Assembly: GCA_943737045.1 (NCBI GenBank) | Contig: CALSFV010000202.1 | Span: 496,001-560,000, forward strand | DNA from: Parapristionchus giblindavisi | Taxonomy: Eukaryota > Nematoda > Chromadorea > Rhabditida > Diplogasteridae | Reading direction: 5' to 3' | Length of the DNA: 64,000 bases | Shown here: piece after piece, positions 12,931 through 26,200 of the stretch | How positions within the stretch are numbered: the first letter of the stretch is position 1 | Layout of the letters: the number at the start of each line of letters is the position of its first letter | Position numbers and translations under genes: made by a program | Notes under the pieces: generated by a model | What the model saw: only the letters and a program-made list of their open reading frames with translations | Told to the model about the DNA's origin: nothing | Database searches by the model: none

Positions 12931-13483
12931 TTGAGAAATAAATCAAATTCGTGGAAATGGCTGGATGAACGAATTACCAGCAGAGATTTAGAATCGCTAG
13001 TGTCAGATCATTTTCGCACATATTCGGCAACATAAAATTTGTCCGATATTGATTGTTTGTTATTTCTTCAACGGGAGTATTCTTGTATATGTTCGAGTCA
13101 GTTTTAATTATTTTTGCAGCATTTAACTCACGAAGTATACTTACCAACTATACTGTCTGTTCCTTTCACCCAGTAGTATTTCTGCCTTAGGCCTCCAAGT
13201 TAGTGAGCCATGCCGATCGAGGTTCTCGCCATGTACTATAGAAATAATCTATATTTCGCTTCTCAATCTGATTTGAGATCAGTAAAGCTTAGTCGCGAAT
13301 CCTTTGACAAAATTGAAACGTTTAATATGTGAGCTGTAACCAAAAGATCAAAGATCATCAGAACGTCATCGAAAATAATTAACTATGATTGTCAATTAAT
13401 GCTCATTGCCCATTTCACGAATATAGTTATGGAACATGAAATAAAAGAGCAAAGATCAAAGATCAAATTGGTGTTTTCTTGAG

Positions 13484-13569
13484 GACTTGCTCTCTCGTGA
13501 TGCAGACGATCGACCCGGTTCAGCGATGACGTCATCGTACGGAGCTTCATCTGATGATGGATCCGGCAA
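13484..13569 (+). CDS. isolated coding-like exon, unknown protein
   Basis: Acceptor tttcttgag, donor ggcaa|gtagat, 28 codons plus two bases, Asp/Ser-rich (DLLSRDADDRPGSAMTSSYG). It lies just upstream of the mariner remnant. The reverse strand is also open here, so orientation is uncertain. Confidence 0.22.
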
Positions 13570-13675
13570 GTAGATTGACTTAGGGCTTACTAAGTAGTTA
13601 TGCGTTATAGGCGTTATCGGTAAGATTGCAGGGATCGGCGAGCAAAGTGGCACAGTTGGTGAAAATCGTTTCTGT

Positions 13676-14490
13676 GTGCTCAAACTTCACAGGTGGAGTC
13701 CCGAGGGGTGGAATACACTTCAGCCAAAAAGTTGGACTCCAAAAGTGATCTTTGATCTTTTGGTCCTCACACTTGGAGTCCACCATAGCACAGTCGAGGA
13801 ATACCGGAAATCCATTGGAATGAGAAAATTTCTAGGTCGATTCATACTCCATGATCACACCAAAACCAACCTTGATCGTCGAATCGATGATTCCATTACC
13901 CGCCCCACTCTCCAGTCTGGGGATCGATGGCTGGACCGGCTCATAACGGGGGATGAAAAGTGGGTCTACTACGATAACAACCACAGGTGAGCCGAGAGGG
14001 CTGAAGAACGAGAGACACCACAGGATGCCCCCAAACCTAACCTGCGCCCCCAAAAACCCATGCTGTCAGGGTGGTGGGGAATGGATGGTGTGATCAGCAG
14101 GCAGCTGCTCCCCGAGGGCATGACAATTACCAGGTCCAAGTGCGTCACACAACTACGGAATATGATGAAGGCAGTCGATCTTTCAAGCCAGAAGAACAAA
14201 AAAGTATATTATCACCACTATTACCCCCGTCACCATGTCTTCAATAAAGTTAAGCAGGAACTGGCCGAATATGGATGGATGGATCTCCATCACCCCCCGT
14301 ATTCTCCTGACTTGACCCCGTCGGATTACTAGCTTTTCGTAAGCCTGACCCGTGCCCTTCGAGATAGGAACTTCAAGCCCCGTGGAAGTGTCGAGTCTGC
14401 ACTCAAGCAATACTTTACTTCGCGCCCAGCTGGGTTCTACAAAGAGGGGAACCACACATTGACCGAACGTTGGCACTACATTTGTTGATC
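13676..14490 (+). pseudogene. mariner transposase remnant
   Basis: Blocks in mariner order across frames: HHSTVEEYRKSIG, then LDRLITGDEKWVYYDNNHR (first catalytic Asp in the GDEKW position). A LLSGWW region, HHPPYSPDLTPSDY and a C-terminal FYKEG..LTERW end follow. The middle HDNARPH-type block is degraded (YYPRHHV), removing the second Asp. Frameshifts and stops (e.g. TAG 14330) break it. It is a dead copy of the DD34D type; its TIRs were not located. Confidence 0.8.
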
Positions 14491-15729
14491 ATGATGGAGC
14501 ATATAACCCATAACGTACTTCTGATTGCTTCGAGAAATAAACGATCGAAAAAGTTGTCAAGACTTTCCCGACAACCTAATACCAGATGTACCGTATACCT
14601 GATTGAGGGTGAGGAATACCAATCGATCGATCAACACTATCACATCGGCATCTCCGTCAGCGTGTTTCCCTCCACTATGACGTATTCCACCGTTTGGATC
14701 AGCTTGAATGAGAATCAATCAATCAATATTGTCAAGTGTTTGCATTGTAATACATACTATGTATATCTAGAAACACTTTTATGTTGACTAAACAATGAAA
14801 ACTCATGTAGTAAATATTACGTGTCCTGAGAACGTATCCATGAACGTTGGCAAACCGTTTGCCGACAATAGTAACGTCACGTTTGTCACCGCTCATGGAT
14901 ACGTATACTGAAGGAACGCAAAAAATCCACTCTCACATTATTGATAAACCCGAAAGATCGAATAACTAGGTTATCAGTTTTCAAAATGCGGTCAGGTTTT
15001 CCATTTTTGGCAAATTTCGCTCAAAATCCGAACTTGAAATCAAACAATCAATCGATGAATCGATAAAGAAAATCACACAAACTATCAATACCAATCACAG
15101 AGCGCGTATACTCTAGTGGCCGACTAAATAATTGCTACGGTGGGATATTCAACCCTACAGTATCCATATTGATCTTTGATATAAAATCTATCAATGACCA
15201 CATATAGCTACCGTATTCTCGAAATACCGTATCTACCGCTACAGTTTACCTGAGGTAGAGTGGCGTGACCTCTCTCCATTCGTACTCATTCACGCTCAAG
15301 GGGGTGTGGTCGGATCTGGCGCAAGCGTGCAACTGTAAAGTAGTACTACGATAATGATATACCGTAACCACATCCTATAATACAGACATACATTTTCGCC
15401 CCACCCACAATCTCTCGTTTCACACACTCCCGACAAAAAGTGCTCCCTCACATTATGGGCGCGCGAAAATGTATGAATACAGTAGCCTACTCTGACACTG
15501 ATCTTCCGTAACAGGATCTACTGTAACCCGTACCCAAAACTATCGTACCTGACGACCTATTGTGGAGGTGAGGGAGGGGATGAAGATGAATGAAGAAGTC
15601 TCTGGATCTCTCGATGACCACCACATAAAACTGAAAAAATGAATGACATGAAATATAAAGCACTCTGCATCTACTGGGATACCTGAATCTAAAGCTACCG
15701 TACCTAGTCATCATTGAGTCGTTCTACAG
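14491..15729. other. no clear gene
   Basis: Intergenic sequence rich in the ctaccgta/tacggtag motif. 15512-15564 (taacag acceptor, ggag|gtgagg donor) is a possible exon but does not join in phase to 15730. Confidence 0.35.
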
Positions 15730-15796
15730 TAACCAGTACGTTCCTCATCGTGACACAAGCGAGGTCTTCATCGACCGTGGACTTATTAACCGATAG
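15730..15796 (+). CDS. possible terminal exon, unknown protein
   Basis: After the acceptor cgttctacag, one base plus 21 codons are open and end in TAG: NQYVPHRDTSEVFIDRGLIN then R. It is protein-like but short. No phase-compatible upstream exon was found (15512-15564 does not fit). Confidence 0.28.
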
Positions 15797-16235
15797 ATGC
15801 CATACAACCGCACCGAATTGTGACTACGCATCAGAGCCGAGGGAAGATCAAAGATCACAAAGTAAAGATCATTTCCCCTAATTGCAAAGACCAAATATCA
15901 AACATTTGCAATATCAGATCATTGTGCGTAAAAGAAAGCAAAGCCAATAAAATAAATAAATGGATAGAAGTGTGCAAGCCACGAGCGTACGACAGTGAAG
16001 AGGCATAAAAATAACAACGATGGGGAAGCATCATAACGAGTGTAAATCGCACCCATGGGTTGCACCTTATAAGAAATCGATAATCGGTAGGAAGAATCGA
16101 TAATTCATTGGTCCAAATATATTGACTGATGCATAAATTTTAATGAATAATTCGGAATTTCCTCTACTCCATTCAAGACGAATAATATCTGCGCTATTAC
16201 AACCTCCACGAAACCCCGATTCATCGAGTGCACCA

Positions 16236-16363
16236 TTTAAAGGCACGCCTCGAGCTCATTTGAAATTCTCTGCTCTGACAACGGTCTCTCGCTTTCTTTG
16301 TCCACGAGACGCTCTCTCATTGTCAGAGCGGAGAGTTTCAGATTAGCTCGGGGTGCCTTTAAA
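16236..16363. mobile_element. hairpin MITE, 128 bp
   Basis: TTTAAAGGCACGCCTCGAGC at the left, and its near reverse complement (gctcggggtgcctttaaa) at the right. The interior carries ctctgctctgacaacg and cattgtcagagcggagag. Same family as 62691-62803; parts also at 37490-37555 and 53690-53770. Confidence 0.7.
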
Positions 16364-16578
16364 GCTTTGTTGACATTGAGCAAGTAATTTCTGTTTATTA
16401 ATAACTGTGATAATAAAACCGAGTCTTTCCAAGGTCGGCTCACACGAGAGCAAAAAAAAACTACCGTATCCCCACGCGTCCCCCGTACCTATCGTATTCC
16501 GTCCTCTACCGTACGTACCGTATACCGTCCCTTACCGTACCTATCCCACCCGTCCCCTGCCGTACCTGACTCCTGAAG

Positions 16579-16643
16579 CACCTCTCATCGCCCTCGATAT
16601 TCTCAAACAATCGAAAACTCTCATCGACCACCATCCATCGTAG
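16579..16643 (+). CDS. possible terminal exon, unknown protein
   Basis: Open to TAG with PLIALDILKQSKTLIDHHPS. The sequence before it is a run of the intergenic ctaccgta motif that translates to Pro-Tyr repeats, so the exon boundary is placed at the AG of ctcctgaag. Weak evidence. Confidence 0.2.
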
Positions 16644-17700
16644 TCCACTCAGGTCCATCGAGTCAAGATGATGCACGAGACGATTGTGTGTGCATACAAT
16701 GATATCTGAAAGGAAGGAGAAAGATCAAAGATCAAAGATATTTTTCAAATTGACAAATATCAAAGATCAGGCAGCGAAAATAAAAGATTAGATTGAACTA
16801 GCAACGATCGCAAATTGAAGAGCAAAGATAAATTTCACCCTCAAAAAGATCAAAGATCAATGTTAAAGCCGATTAAAAATATTACGCTCACCTACGGTCT
16901 GCAAGCAAACGAATAGATTACTGTTACTAATATTATGCATAGGTCAAAAACCATAACAGAGACTGATACTCTTTCACTTCATCATTCCTAATCAGATGCA
17001 AAATGTATAATTTAATTTTAATTTTAAATTGTCTTTTTCGAAAACTCAATCATAAAAATATAAGAACCTCTGAGAGAAAGGGCTCGCTACCTCTCTCTGA
17101 GAGGGTTGTCTATCAGAAACTTCGAGAAGGAAAAAGTGGTAGACAAACCTCCAAGAGGAAGGGTTTGCTACCTCTCTCTCAGAGGGCGTGGTATACAAAC
17201 CTCTGGGTTAGAGGTCTCTCTACAAGTAATACAAAATCATTACAAAATTACATTTTAATCATATACACATTAGGTACACACAAATGCAAAACTTGTCTTC
17301 TTTAGAATCTCCACTTACCCGCTTCCATTCTCGTTTCTCAGAGATGTCACTCATTCAACTATAATCTCACCGTTATAAAAAAGATGGGCGACTCCTCCAA
17401 CTAGATCATTGGCTCGTATTCCTTGAAACCGAGTCATCTCGAAGTATTGATTGAAAATCAATACATTTGAAATCAATCAATATATTTTATTTATCTTCAT
17501 AACCCGAGAAAGATAATGAATGATGTCTTTCAGATTTGATGTACAAATGGCTAAAAACACATAGAATAATTTAATCAAAATGTAATCATGACTGCTATAG
17601 ATCAAACACCAATCTGACATTTTCCCTCTTCATCTCCTCAATTATTTTTCTGATAGCTTGATCACACTCCTCACCTACCTCTCCTTCCTCTCTTTTATAG
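16644..17700. other. no gene seen; gatcaaa clusters
   Basis: 16722-16770 and 16844-16862 contain the gatcaaa motif in tandem. 17060-17215 has repeated acctctctctgagagg-type short inverted units. No coding call. Confidence 0.4.
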
Positions 17701-17701
17701 A

Positions 17702-17887
17702 TCAATCATCTTCCTTCTCATCTTCATCCTCGATGATCCTGCAGATGGAGTGTGCCATCACGAAAACCTCGACCAGTTTATGTTTCAGTGGAAGATCAAA
17801 AGAATTCAATCTCATTCCGTTTTTAACCACCCCGGAGAGGAAGGAGACAAGTATAGTCATCTCGAGGGATAACAACCAGGAACTCAA
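17702..17887 (-). CDS. possible alternative last exon downstream of the demethylase
   Basis: An open stretch on the same strand as the demethylase, 240 bp beyond its stop. It reads protein-like near its end (FVMAHSICRIIEDEDEKEDD, then TGA). An AG acceptor is available near 17890 but no phase-compatible join to the demethylase could be fixed. It could be an alternative terminal exon, part of a separate minus-strand gene, or 3'UTR sequence that is open by chance. No family is recognised. Confidence 0.2.
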   Translation of the reverse strand: MSSWLLSLEMTILVSFLSGVVKNGMRLNSFDLPLKHKLVEVFVMAHSICRIIEDEDEKEDD

Positions 17888-18125
17888 GCTTTTTTCAGCA
17901 AGTAGAAATATCGATATTTGTCAAAAAAAATTGGTGATTGCCGGTACATTAATCATTTGAAATCCAATAACGAACATTTATCAAAAATCGTCAACAAATG
18001 AAAACAATAAATAGAACAAATTGAAACAACGAATTAAATCGTTACACACGCCCATAAGTAAAATATTCTTCGAACAAATTGAAGGGGAAGAAAAAGGTAG
18101 AGGGACTCATATCATCGTCCTCCAT

Positions 18126-20172
18126 TTATAAGTTCAAGAAGTTGCGAACGACGTAGTCGTGTTGTTCCTCGATTGTTCGCTGAAGGCAAATAATAATAAT
18201 AATAAGTTTTCTCATACACTTTCATACCCTCACAATGTGGGGATCGACCTACTATATAACGCTCTTTTTTATGAGAATGATTACAATTTAAGGGAAAATA
18301 ACGATTTTTGCTAATCGGCTATATTTCTCAAATCGACCCATTCTATATTCTATAAAACAGTCCGTTGAATAATAATAATAACAAAAACAACAACAATACT
18401 AATAATTAATTAATAAAATTACTTACATCACTGAGGAGCTTCCAAGCGGCGTCCCACTTTTCCAACTTCTCCTGCGCGATGCGGTGTCTTTCAGCAGACT
18501 CTTTCTGCAGTTTGAAGAAGTGCTGCTGGAGACGATCCGCCTCCGCCATAATGTCCTGATATTCAAGGGCCTGAATTAGACAAGAAATATCATACGTGGG
18601 CCGGCATTGTCGCTAGCGGCAAGAACCCTCCCGGATTGGCACCCGACCCACTCGATTTAGCAAAATTCGCTCATGGATTAAAACGATTTAGCCAAAAATC
18701 AGTCAATAATGATTTTTTTCTCGTTCCACCCATTCGTTTTTTTATTTCCACCGGCAAAGGTTGCCCATATAAGAAATATGCAAACTGCATGAGAAGAATA
18801 CGCATGAATTGCAAGAATAATATACAACACCGGTTCCGTGTAAGAGCAAGACCCCATCCAAATCCGAATTCTACGTTTCAAAGTAACGGTGTTCTAAAGT
18901 AGAGCCAAGGAGACTATATGTTATGGTCCGTTAATGACTGATGATTTCAAGGGAGGGAGGAGGGGAGGGCGCCTTTCGCTATTAGATCATACATTTCCAT
19001 ACCATCACAGTGTGAGGATCGACCCATATACGGTTCATTTTCAGGGTCAACCATAGGTGGGAACGTTGGGGGAAAGGCTGTGCGCAAACCGGGGAAGGCA
19101 AGGCTGTTAAAAGTCGCGAAAAGAAACGAAAAGAGACTTGAGTTTTCTTTGCTTTCTATCTTACTGACTTAATTCTTGCAGAGATAATGAGATTTCTTAA
19201 CATAGGTGGGCGTGTGAAAACGAATTATCTTTGCCTCGCAAAAATTGGAAAATTTCCAGTCAAATCAGCAAAAAAATTGTCATGCGCATAGCCTTGCCTT
19301 ACAATTCCCCGGTTTGCGCACACAGCCTATCCTTCAGCGTGCCCAACTATGGTTACGGCGTAGGAACGCAAGGCAAATGTAACGCGGTGCATTATATTAT
19401 GTCGTACCTTGCGTAGAGACTCCTCCTCCTCCCACTTAATAGCTTCCTCGAACCGCGCAATCTTCAGATGTCTCGCTTGATCCTCCGCCGAGGCGCGGCG
19501 GCGAACTGTAGTGGATAGTGATCAAACTACATTTGCGTCAATGATTGGTCAAGGATCAAACTACATTTCCATCAATGATTGATCAAGGATCAGACTGCAA
19601 AGATCAAAGATCAAACTAGACCAACCACTTGCAGCCAAAGTGGCTTTTGCTTCCTCGGCCTCGTCATATCTTCGATTGTCCTTCTCGCTCTGAACAATCA
19701 ATCGATTATTCGAAAAATTAATTTTTTTTCAACGTTTTGCGTACATTTTTACGATTCAACGGTTTGCGTACAGCCTTTCCCCCAGCGTGCCCACCTACGT
19801 TTATTAAACATACGGGTTCTCGGGCGGCGGCTTTCCTTCTACGCGCCATCACGGCGGGCTTGACGGCCTGTTCGAGTATGGACTGGGGAAGGGATGCACC
19901 TTCCTCATCCATCAACTGTTGCCGACGTAGTTTGAGAATGGTCTGAAACAAGCAAATAATGTCAATTTTAATTTAAAAAAATACTACAACTACTACTACT
20001 ACTAATAATAATAATAATAATAATAGTAATCAATATAATGAATTTTTAGGTTTATTGAATCATTGCCATTTTTTTCCACCATTTCTATCTGTTCGTCTCA
20101 TTCATTCACACATTTTATTCGTTCTTTTCTGTACCGTGTTTCCTTGAAAACGCATAAATATTATTATTATTA

Positions 20173-20213
<41 letters not shown>

Positions 20214-23200
20214 GCACAATAACTAGCATTGTTGAAGGTGGCATTGAAAACTATTTGCAGACAATGAAACATGGAATCAACTGTTATTAAAACAACTATA
20301 GTTTCAACGGTTCATGAACGATATTAGAGTTAGGCAACCCTCCGAAAGACAGCTAATCGTACTCTATAGTATTCACCTCGAAACTATCGTACTCCAGCAT
20401 AGCTACCGTACTACCCCCTTTCTACCGTAGATACCTCCATAGCCTTCAGGAGCGAATTGGGCCGAGTGAGTCCGGTGGGCACATCGACTTTCTTCTTCCG
20501 ATTGAAGTACTTCACTAGACTCTCGTACTCTGGGATGACACCCGCGCACAGAGCAGATCGAAGCTCATCTGCAGAATAATTAAATCAATAAATAATTTTT
20601 TTTTAAATAGTAAAAATTTTTCAATTATAGGCAATAACAAGATTTTAAAGATTCATTGAGTGACTTTTACATATATACGAACAGAAATGAGAGAAACAAA
20701 TTCGGATGTGACAGGAGAAATCAAAATCATCGACTCGATCGAGGACAAAATAGCGCGATGTAGGTCAAATAAGTTAATAATGCTAAAAAAATAAACGTGC
20801 ATAGGTTTGCATGCGCATTGAATGTGAAAGTAGACAATATTATAAGCTAGACTAATAATACACCTTATGGCGTTTTGGCCGCTAATTGCAAGTACAAAAC
20901 GGCACTCTGTGCAGGTTTTTTTTGGGTGAAAAAAACGCAAAAACAGTGGGATACCAGGGGCACGCAAACAACAACTAAAGCCGCATGTGAAAAATTTTAA
21001 AAAAACTGCGTGGATTAGTAAATTCCCAGCAGCCAGCATGCGCCCTTTTTCCTACCTTCGCTTCCTTCCCTCATCTTGCCCCCACCTTCCCATCTCGTGG
21101 TCTCGCTGACCTTGACCTCTCCCTCTCTCTCTATCTCTCTCTCCCCCCCCTCTCTCTATCACTAAAGCACTCTCTTCCTCCCCCATCCTCCATTCTTCGT
21201 ACACTCTAATCCGTGTACAACAATCACCATAAGTCTAGATTCGCCGCCAGCAAATCTACAAGAAACTTACGCTCGTTTCTCCATTTAAGACACGCAAATT
21301 TCAGCATCCGCTCTTTATTGTTAGAAAAAATTTAAACCGATTATTACTTTTCGCATCTTAATCACAATTCTTTAATTCAGAAAATGAAGCATTGAATAAT
21401 CTACCAATGTTGGTTTGCATGCACGATAAAGTTAAAACTAGAAAATGATCATACATATTAAATTAACAATTGTGGCTTATTGTGCTTCGGCGGCTACGTC
21501 AAGAAATTTAAAAAAAGAAAACAATATTTTAATATTAAAAAAAACAACAGTAATCATGCCATTTACCATAGTTAACATTCATCTTTGGCTCCACACTACT
21601 CAATGGCAGTTTATGCGTAGAGCAGGCCTTCGGTCCCGCGTCACAATTGAACTGGAAAAGAATTAGTAAAAATATATTATTAAATTTATTACAGATTAAA
21701 TAGATTAGAATCGTTAACTCTGTTCAAAGAATGTTCATGCTGAATTCATTTGTAATGGATCAAAGATGATCAAAGATCACTAAAATATTCAACTCACACT
21801 CTCCGGATGGTAGAATGTGATCTCATCGATGAAGAAGTCATCGTGGCCGCCTAACGCGGGTGGAGGCGCGGATACCGATGCGGTTGCCGCGTCTGAAGCG
21901 GATGGAGGATCCTTCGGAGAGACGTACTCCCATGGCTCCATCTTCTTCATACCAGCCTTGTACTCATCGCTCTCCTCTGTTAATTAATAAAGTTTCATAT
22001 TTTTTAAATTAATTAAATTTTACAATATCCACGAGTCCAAAATTGTTGGCAATCATACCAAAACAGTACCCCTAGGATTGCAAAAGTATATGTTTGTACC
22101 ATCTCAGAGGCCATAATGTTCATTGTGGGCGCTCTTTTCGCCTCTCCCACCGTTGGGAGAGTGGTTCGTCGACACCACTCGCAGAGCAAGGATGATCGAT
22201 ATCATCATCGGTAGCAACACACATATATTTTTGCTAGGACCGAGCAGGAATCGAACCAGATATTTGTGGGTAACAGTCTCGCGACACAACCACTACATTA
22301 CGCGAGACATTGAGGGTAATAAGGTTATACTCACCCCATGTGTCCATCCATGCCAGTCCATCGTCCTTGTAGTCTTCGGGTATGGGCTGCAAAGAGACTC
22401 GGATCACACCGTATGTCATCTTTAGTCTCCTCTAGGAACAAGGCATGTTCTTGTTACACTCAATTCATTTGAACCACTTATTTCTACCATACAATGCCAT
22501 ACCCTCGCTGTGCGAGGATTGACCCATTATATAAGGGCCATTTTAGGCCACTTGACAAAAAAAGTTAGCTAAAAATGACGATTTTTTAGGCGAAAATAAC
22601 GAATTTTATGTATGAACCCACCCTATTTCGAGAATTGACCCACTATATAAAAATAGACGGCGAGGGTACCGAAAATGTATGATTTCTACTCGTGTTGATT
22701 TTTAACAAAATAAAAATTTTTAAAACAAAAGAAAAAAACAAAATCTTTCATATATACTGAATTGATGCGATTTCATCACGCCTAATACCTCTGTGCGATT
22801 CAAGAAACTTTTTCACATTTCGAATAAAAATGTGCAAAAATGAAATGAAATTATGTGATATTGTTTGGGGGAAACAAGTGATTGGCAATTTTTCGGCCTA
22901 TGGGGTTTGGCGATCAATGTCAGGCTAAGGTTCGTCCAATACTTCAATTAAGGTTCGTCCAATATTTCAATTATCGCTTGACCTTAAATATTCTCGCTAC
23001 TATCGTGATCGAGAGGCACGAAAAGAAGGGTGAACGAAACGAAAAAAACCTTTCACTTCTTTTCACTTTCGCTTTCTTTTCACTTTCCGAACATAGCATA
23101 CATATCCTACTCAACTCGGCCACTGGATATAATATTAAATACATATTATTATTAAATCTTACAACTCGATGATGAGAATTCTTGGCAATAAACTGATCGC

Positions 23201-26200
23201 CAATGTATTCGAGCGATGCGTGCTGACGATTCGCCGATTCCGGGCGGATATACTCACGGCCAGTGATGCGCTGAAAACAAATATTATAGTATTTCGATCG
23301 AAAAATGAATATTACAGATACAACATAAAATATTATTGCACATCATTCAACACGCAAGATTTCAAAGTGAAAATATTTGAAAATTGCTTTTATCCAAATG
23401 TTAGAGAGCCAAATGGCCGAGATTGCATCGTTCCACAGTATATTGGTATACATATGTTCAATCATCAAATTATCGATTGATTCATTACCTTAACGGTCTT
23501 GGCGAGATCGTAGAACACAGCTTCTTCCGAATACGGGTAGCGATAGCGCTTCTGGATCTGCAAACGGATCGATATTGTCGATATCGAAAATAATCATACC
23601 GTAATACGATATTGATATTATATGAGTTAATAATAGCCATACTCAACGTGCGCATATCTTATATCGCTATCACATGTGCGTAATTCGAAACAGAAATTTA
23701 AAAAAAAAACAAAAATCATACCGTACCCCTAGCCGATTCTCGCTCTGCAGGACCTGAATCTGCATCGTAGCACGGTATGAGTGCAGGAAGTTACCGCCGA
23801 ATACGAGCGAGTCTACCGGAGTGTACACAGAGTGGATCCAGCCTGAAATCACAGAATATTGTAGCCAGAAACCTTCTAACAATAAGTTACATCGAAAAAT
23901 AATATCCCGTATGATAAATAAGTCACATAAGTTAAGGCAATGTCCTGGTATGTTAACTAAGCAAATTAAGTAAGTTACAGTAATCCCTCCAACTCACCAG
24001 AAGGAATGATGAGCGTGTTGCCAGGATGGAGTGTCACTCGATGACATCTGCAAATTATGTGTATTATTTAAAACTCAGTCGTTCATCAAACAAAGCAGCA
24101 CACAATGGACAAATTGCCAGCTTTGAAGTGAAAAGCAATCAGTAAAATCTTGAAAAAATCGATAAATACAGTATGACAACAAGACTAACTTCTCCGGTAC
24201 ATAGCCAAAGAAGCCCTGTTCCGATTCGTTCTTGAGGTACTCCTCGTATAGACGAATGTTCTGCTCGGTCGGTTCAACGATCCAGAAGATCTGACAATAT
24301 TTTAATAATTTAAATACAATATTTAAGACACCGGCTCGGTAAGATTCGAGGGTTGAGCCAGTGACCCCGGACATCGAACTCACCGATTTGGCGCAAAATT
24401 TTTTTGTGGATACCCCTATGGCCCCCCATCACAAAATGGGTATGCATTTGGGCTGGGTCCTTGAAACATAAATGTGGCGGGTTCTCGAAATTTGAAAACT
24501 CGATTTTCACCAAAAAAAAGTGGAGCGACCTAGGTTCAATGTTAGTGTTGATTAATTACTAGTATGCCTAGACAACAAAAACTCGCTATAGGACGGTTCG
24601 GATATCCGATCGCAAACTGATTTTTTTACCTCCTCAAAACACATTAAAATTAATTAAAATTTTAAATTACAAAATCGCACAATGCCTTGCACAATTTTTT
24701 GCCTTGCCTCATCTTATAGAGCAAAAAATTCCGCGTCGAATGAGGCTAAAAATTAAAAAATCGATAGACCCCTATTTTGAGAAAAATGGGCCTGACCATG
24801 ACTCGAAAATATTTTTGTTTTCATACCCCCTCATGTTAGTGCTCATATTGAAGATCTTTTTGAGTAGAACAACTTTCGCGTTGGACATTTTGTCTGAAAC
24901 TCATGTACAAGAGAGATACAGACGATTTTGTGACCAATTTTGAGTTAAGCGAAATAAAATTTTTTTTGCAAAATCGTGTGTATCTCTCTTGTACATGAGT
25001 TTCAGACCAAACGTACAACATGAAATTTGTTCTACTCGACGAGCGCTTCAATATGAGCACAAACATAAGGGGGTTTGAAAACAAAAATATTTTCGAGTCA
25101 TGGTCAGGCCATTTTTCTCAAAATAGGGGTCTATCGATTTTTAAATTTTTACCGTCATTCGACGCGGAATTTTTTGCTCTATAAGATGAGGCAAAAATAA
25201 TTGTGCGATTCTGTAATTTAAAATTTTAATTAATTTTAATGTGTTTTGAGGAGGTAAAAAAATCAGTTTGCGATCGGATATTCGAACCGTCCTATAGCGA
25301 GTTTTTGTTGTCTAGGCATACTTGTAATTAATCGACACTAACATTGAACCTAGGTCGCTCCACTTTTTTTTGGCGAAAATCGAGTTTTCAAATTTCGAGA
25401 ACCCGCCACATTTATGTTTCAAGGACCCAGCCCAAATGAATACCCATTTTGTGATGGGGGGCCATGGGGGTATCCACAAAAAAATTTTGGGCCAAATCGG
25501 TGAGGTCGATGTCCGGCACTACCGGGAGTCTTACTGAGCCGGTGTCTTAATAAGTACAATGATTTTTTTAAACACACCCCCCCCCCCCCCAGCTTCATCA
25601 TGATGAACAACATTTTGAGAGTGGTAGAAAAAAATGGTAGAATGAAAAAGAGTAAAAGCGCGATGACAGTACACCAAAGAGATTTTTTTTTTTTTTTTTT
25701 TTTTTTCATTTTTTTCGCATTTTGCCAACTTTTCAATGAGCGCTCTCCCTGTGCTGGACAGACGTTGTGTTCTTCACATAGACTCTCACTCACCTTCATT
25801 CCCTTCTTGACATGATACCAGACGGAGGTACCATGGAAGTCAATATGGAAGTCCGTGTAGCACTTCTCCACAGACATCAAGCAGTAGCTCAAATTAAATT
25901 ATTCAATCAATATTTAAATCGCTAATTATGATTTATCTATTTAGCAATCATTTCATAACTAGCTTTATGGAGCAGAAGATAACGATTAGAAGAAAAGTGG
26001 GCGTTATTACCATCATACATTTTCAGCGCGTTTTCACAGGATCTTTTTATATTTTTATATTTCATTATAAGAGAAAAAAGGAAAAAATGTATGATTACTA
26101 ATACACTTTAAGTACGACTAAGAATGTATAACAATGGCAACATTAAGCCATGTCTACCCGGTGAAAACCAGTTTCGCCATTGTCATAAAAACTATCCGTA

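Noticed and set aside
22104..22425. Open frames on both strands around 22.1-22.4 kb
   Set aside because: They overlap a tRNA-like repeat and the 52-nt demethylase exon; only that exon fits the gene's phases.
25419..25892. A long minus-strand frame running past the JmjC exon
   Set aside because: Only 25794-25887 is exon; the rest reads through a poly-T tract and the TTAA element.
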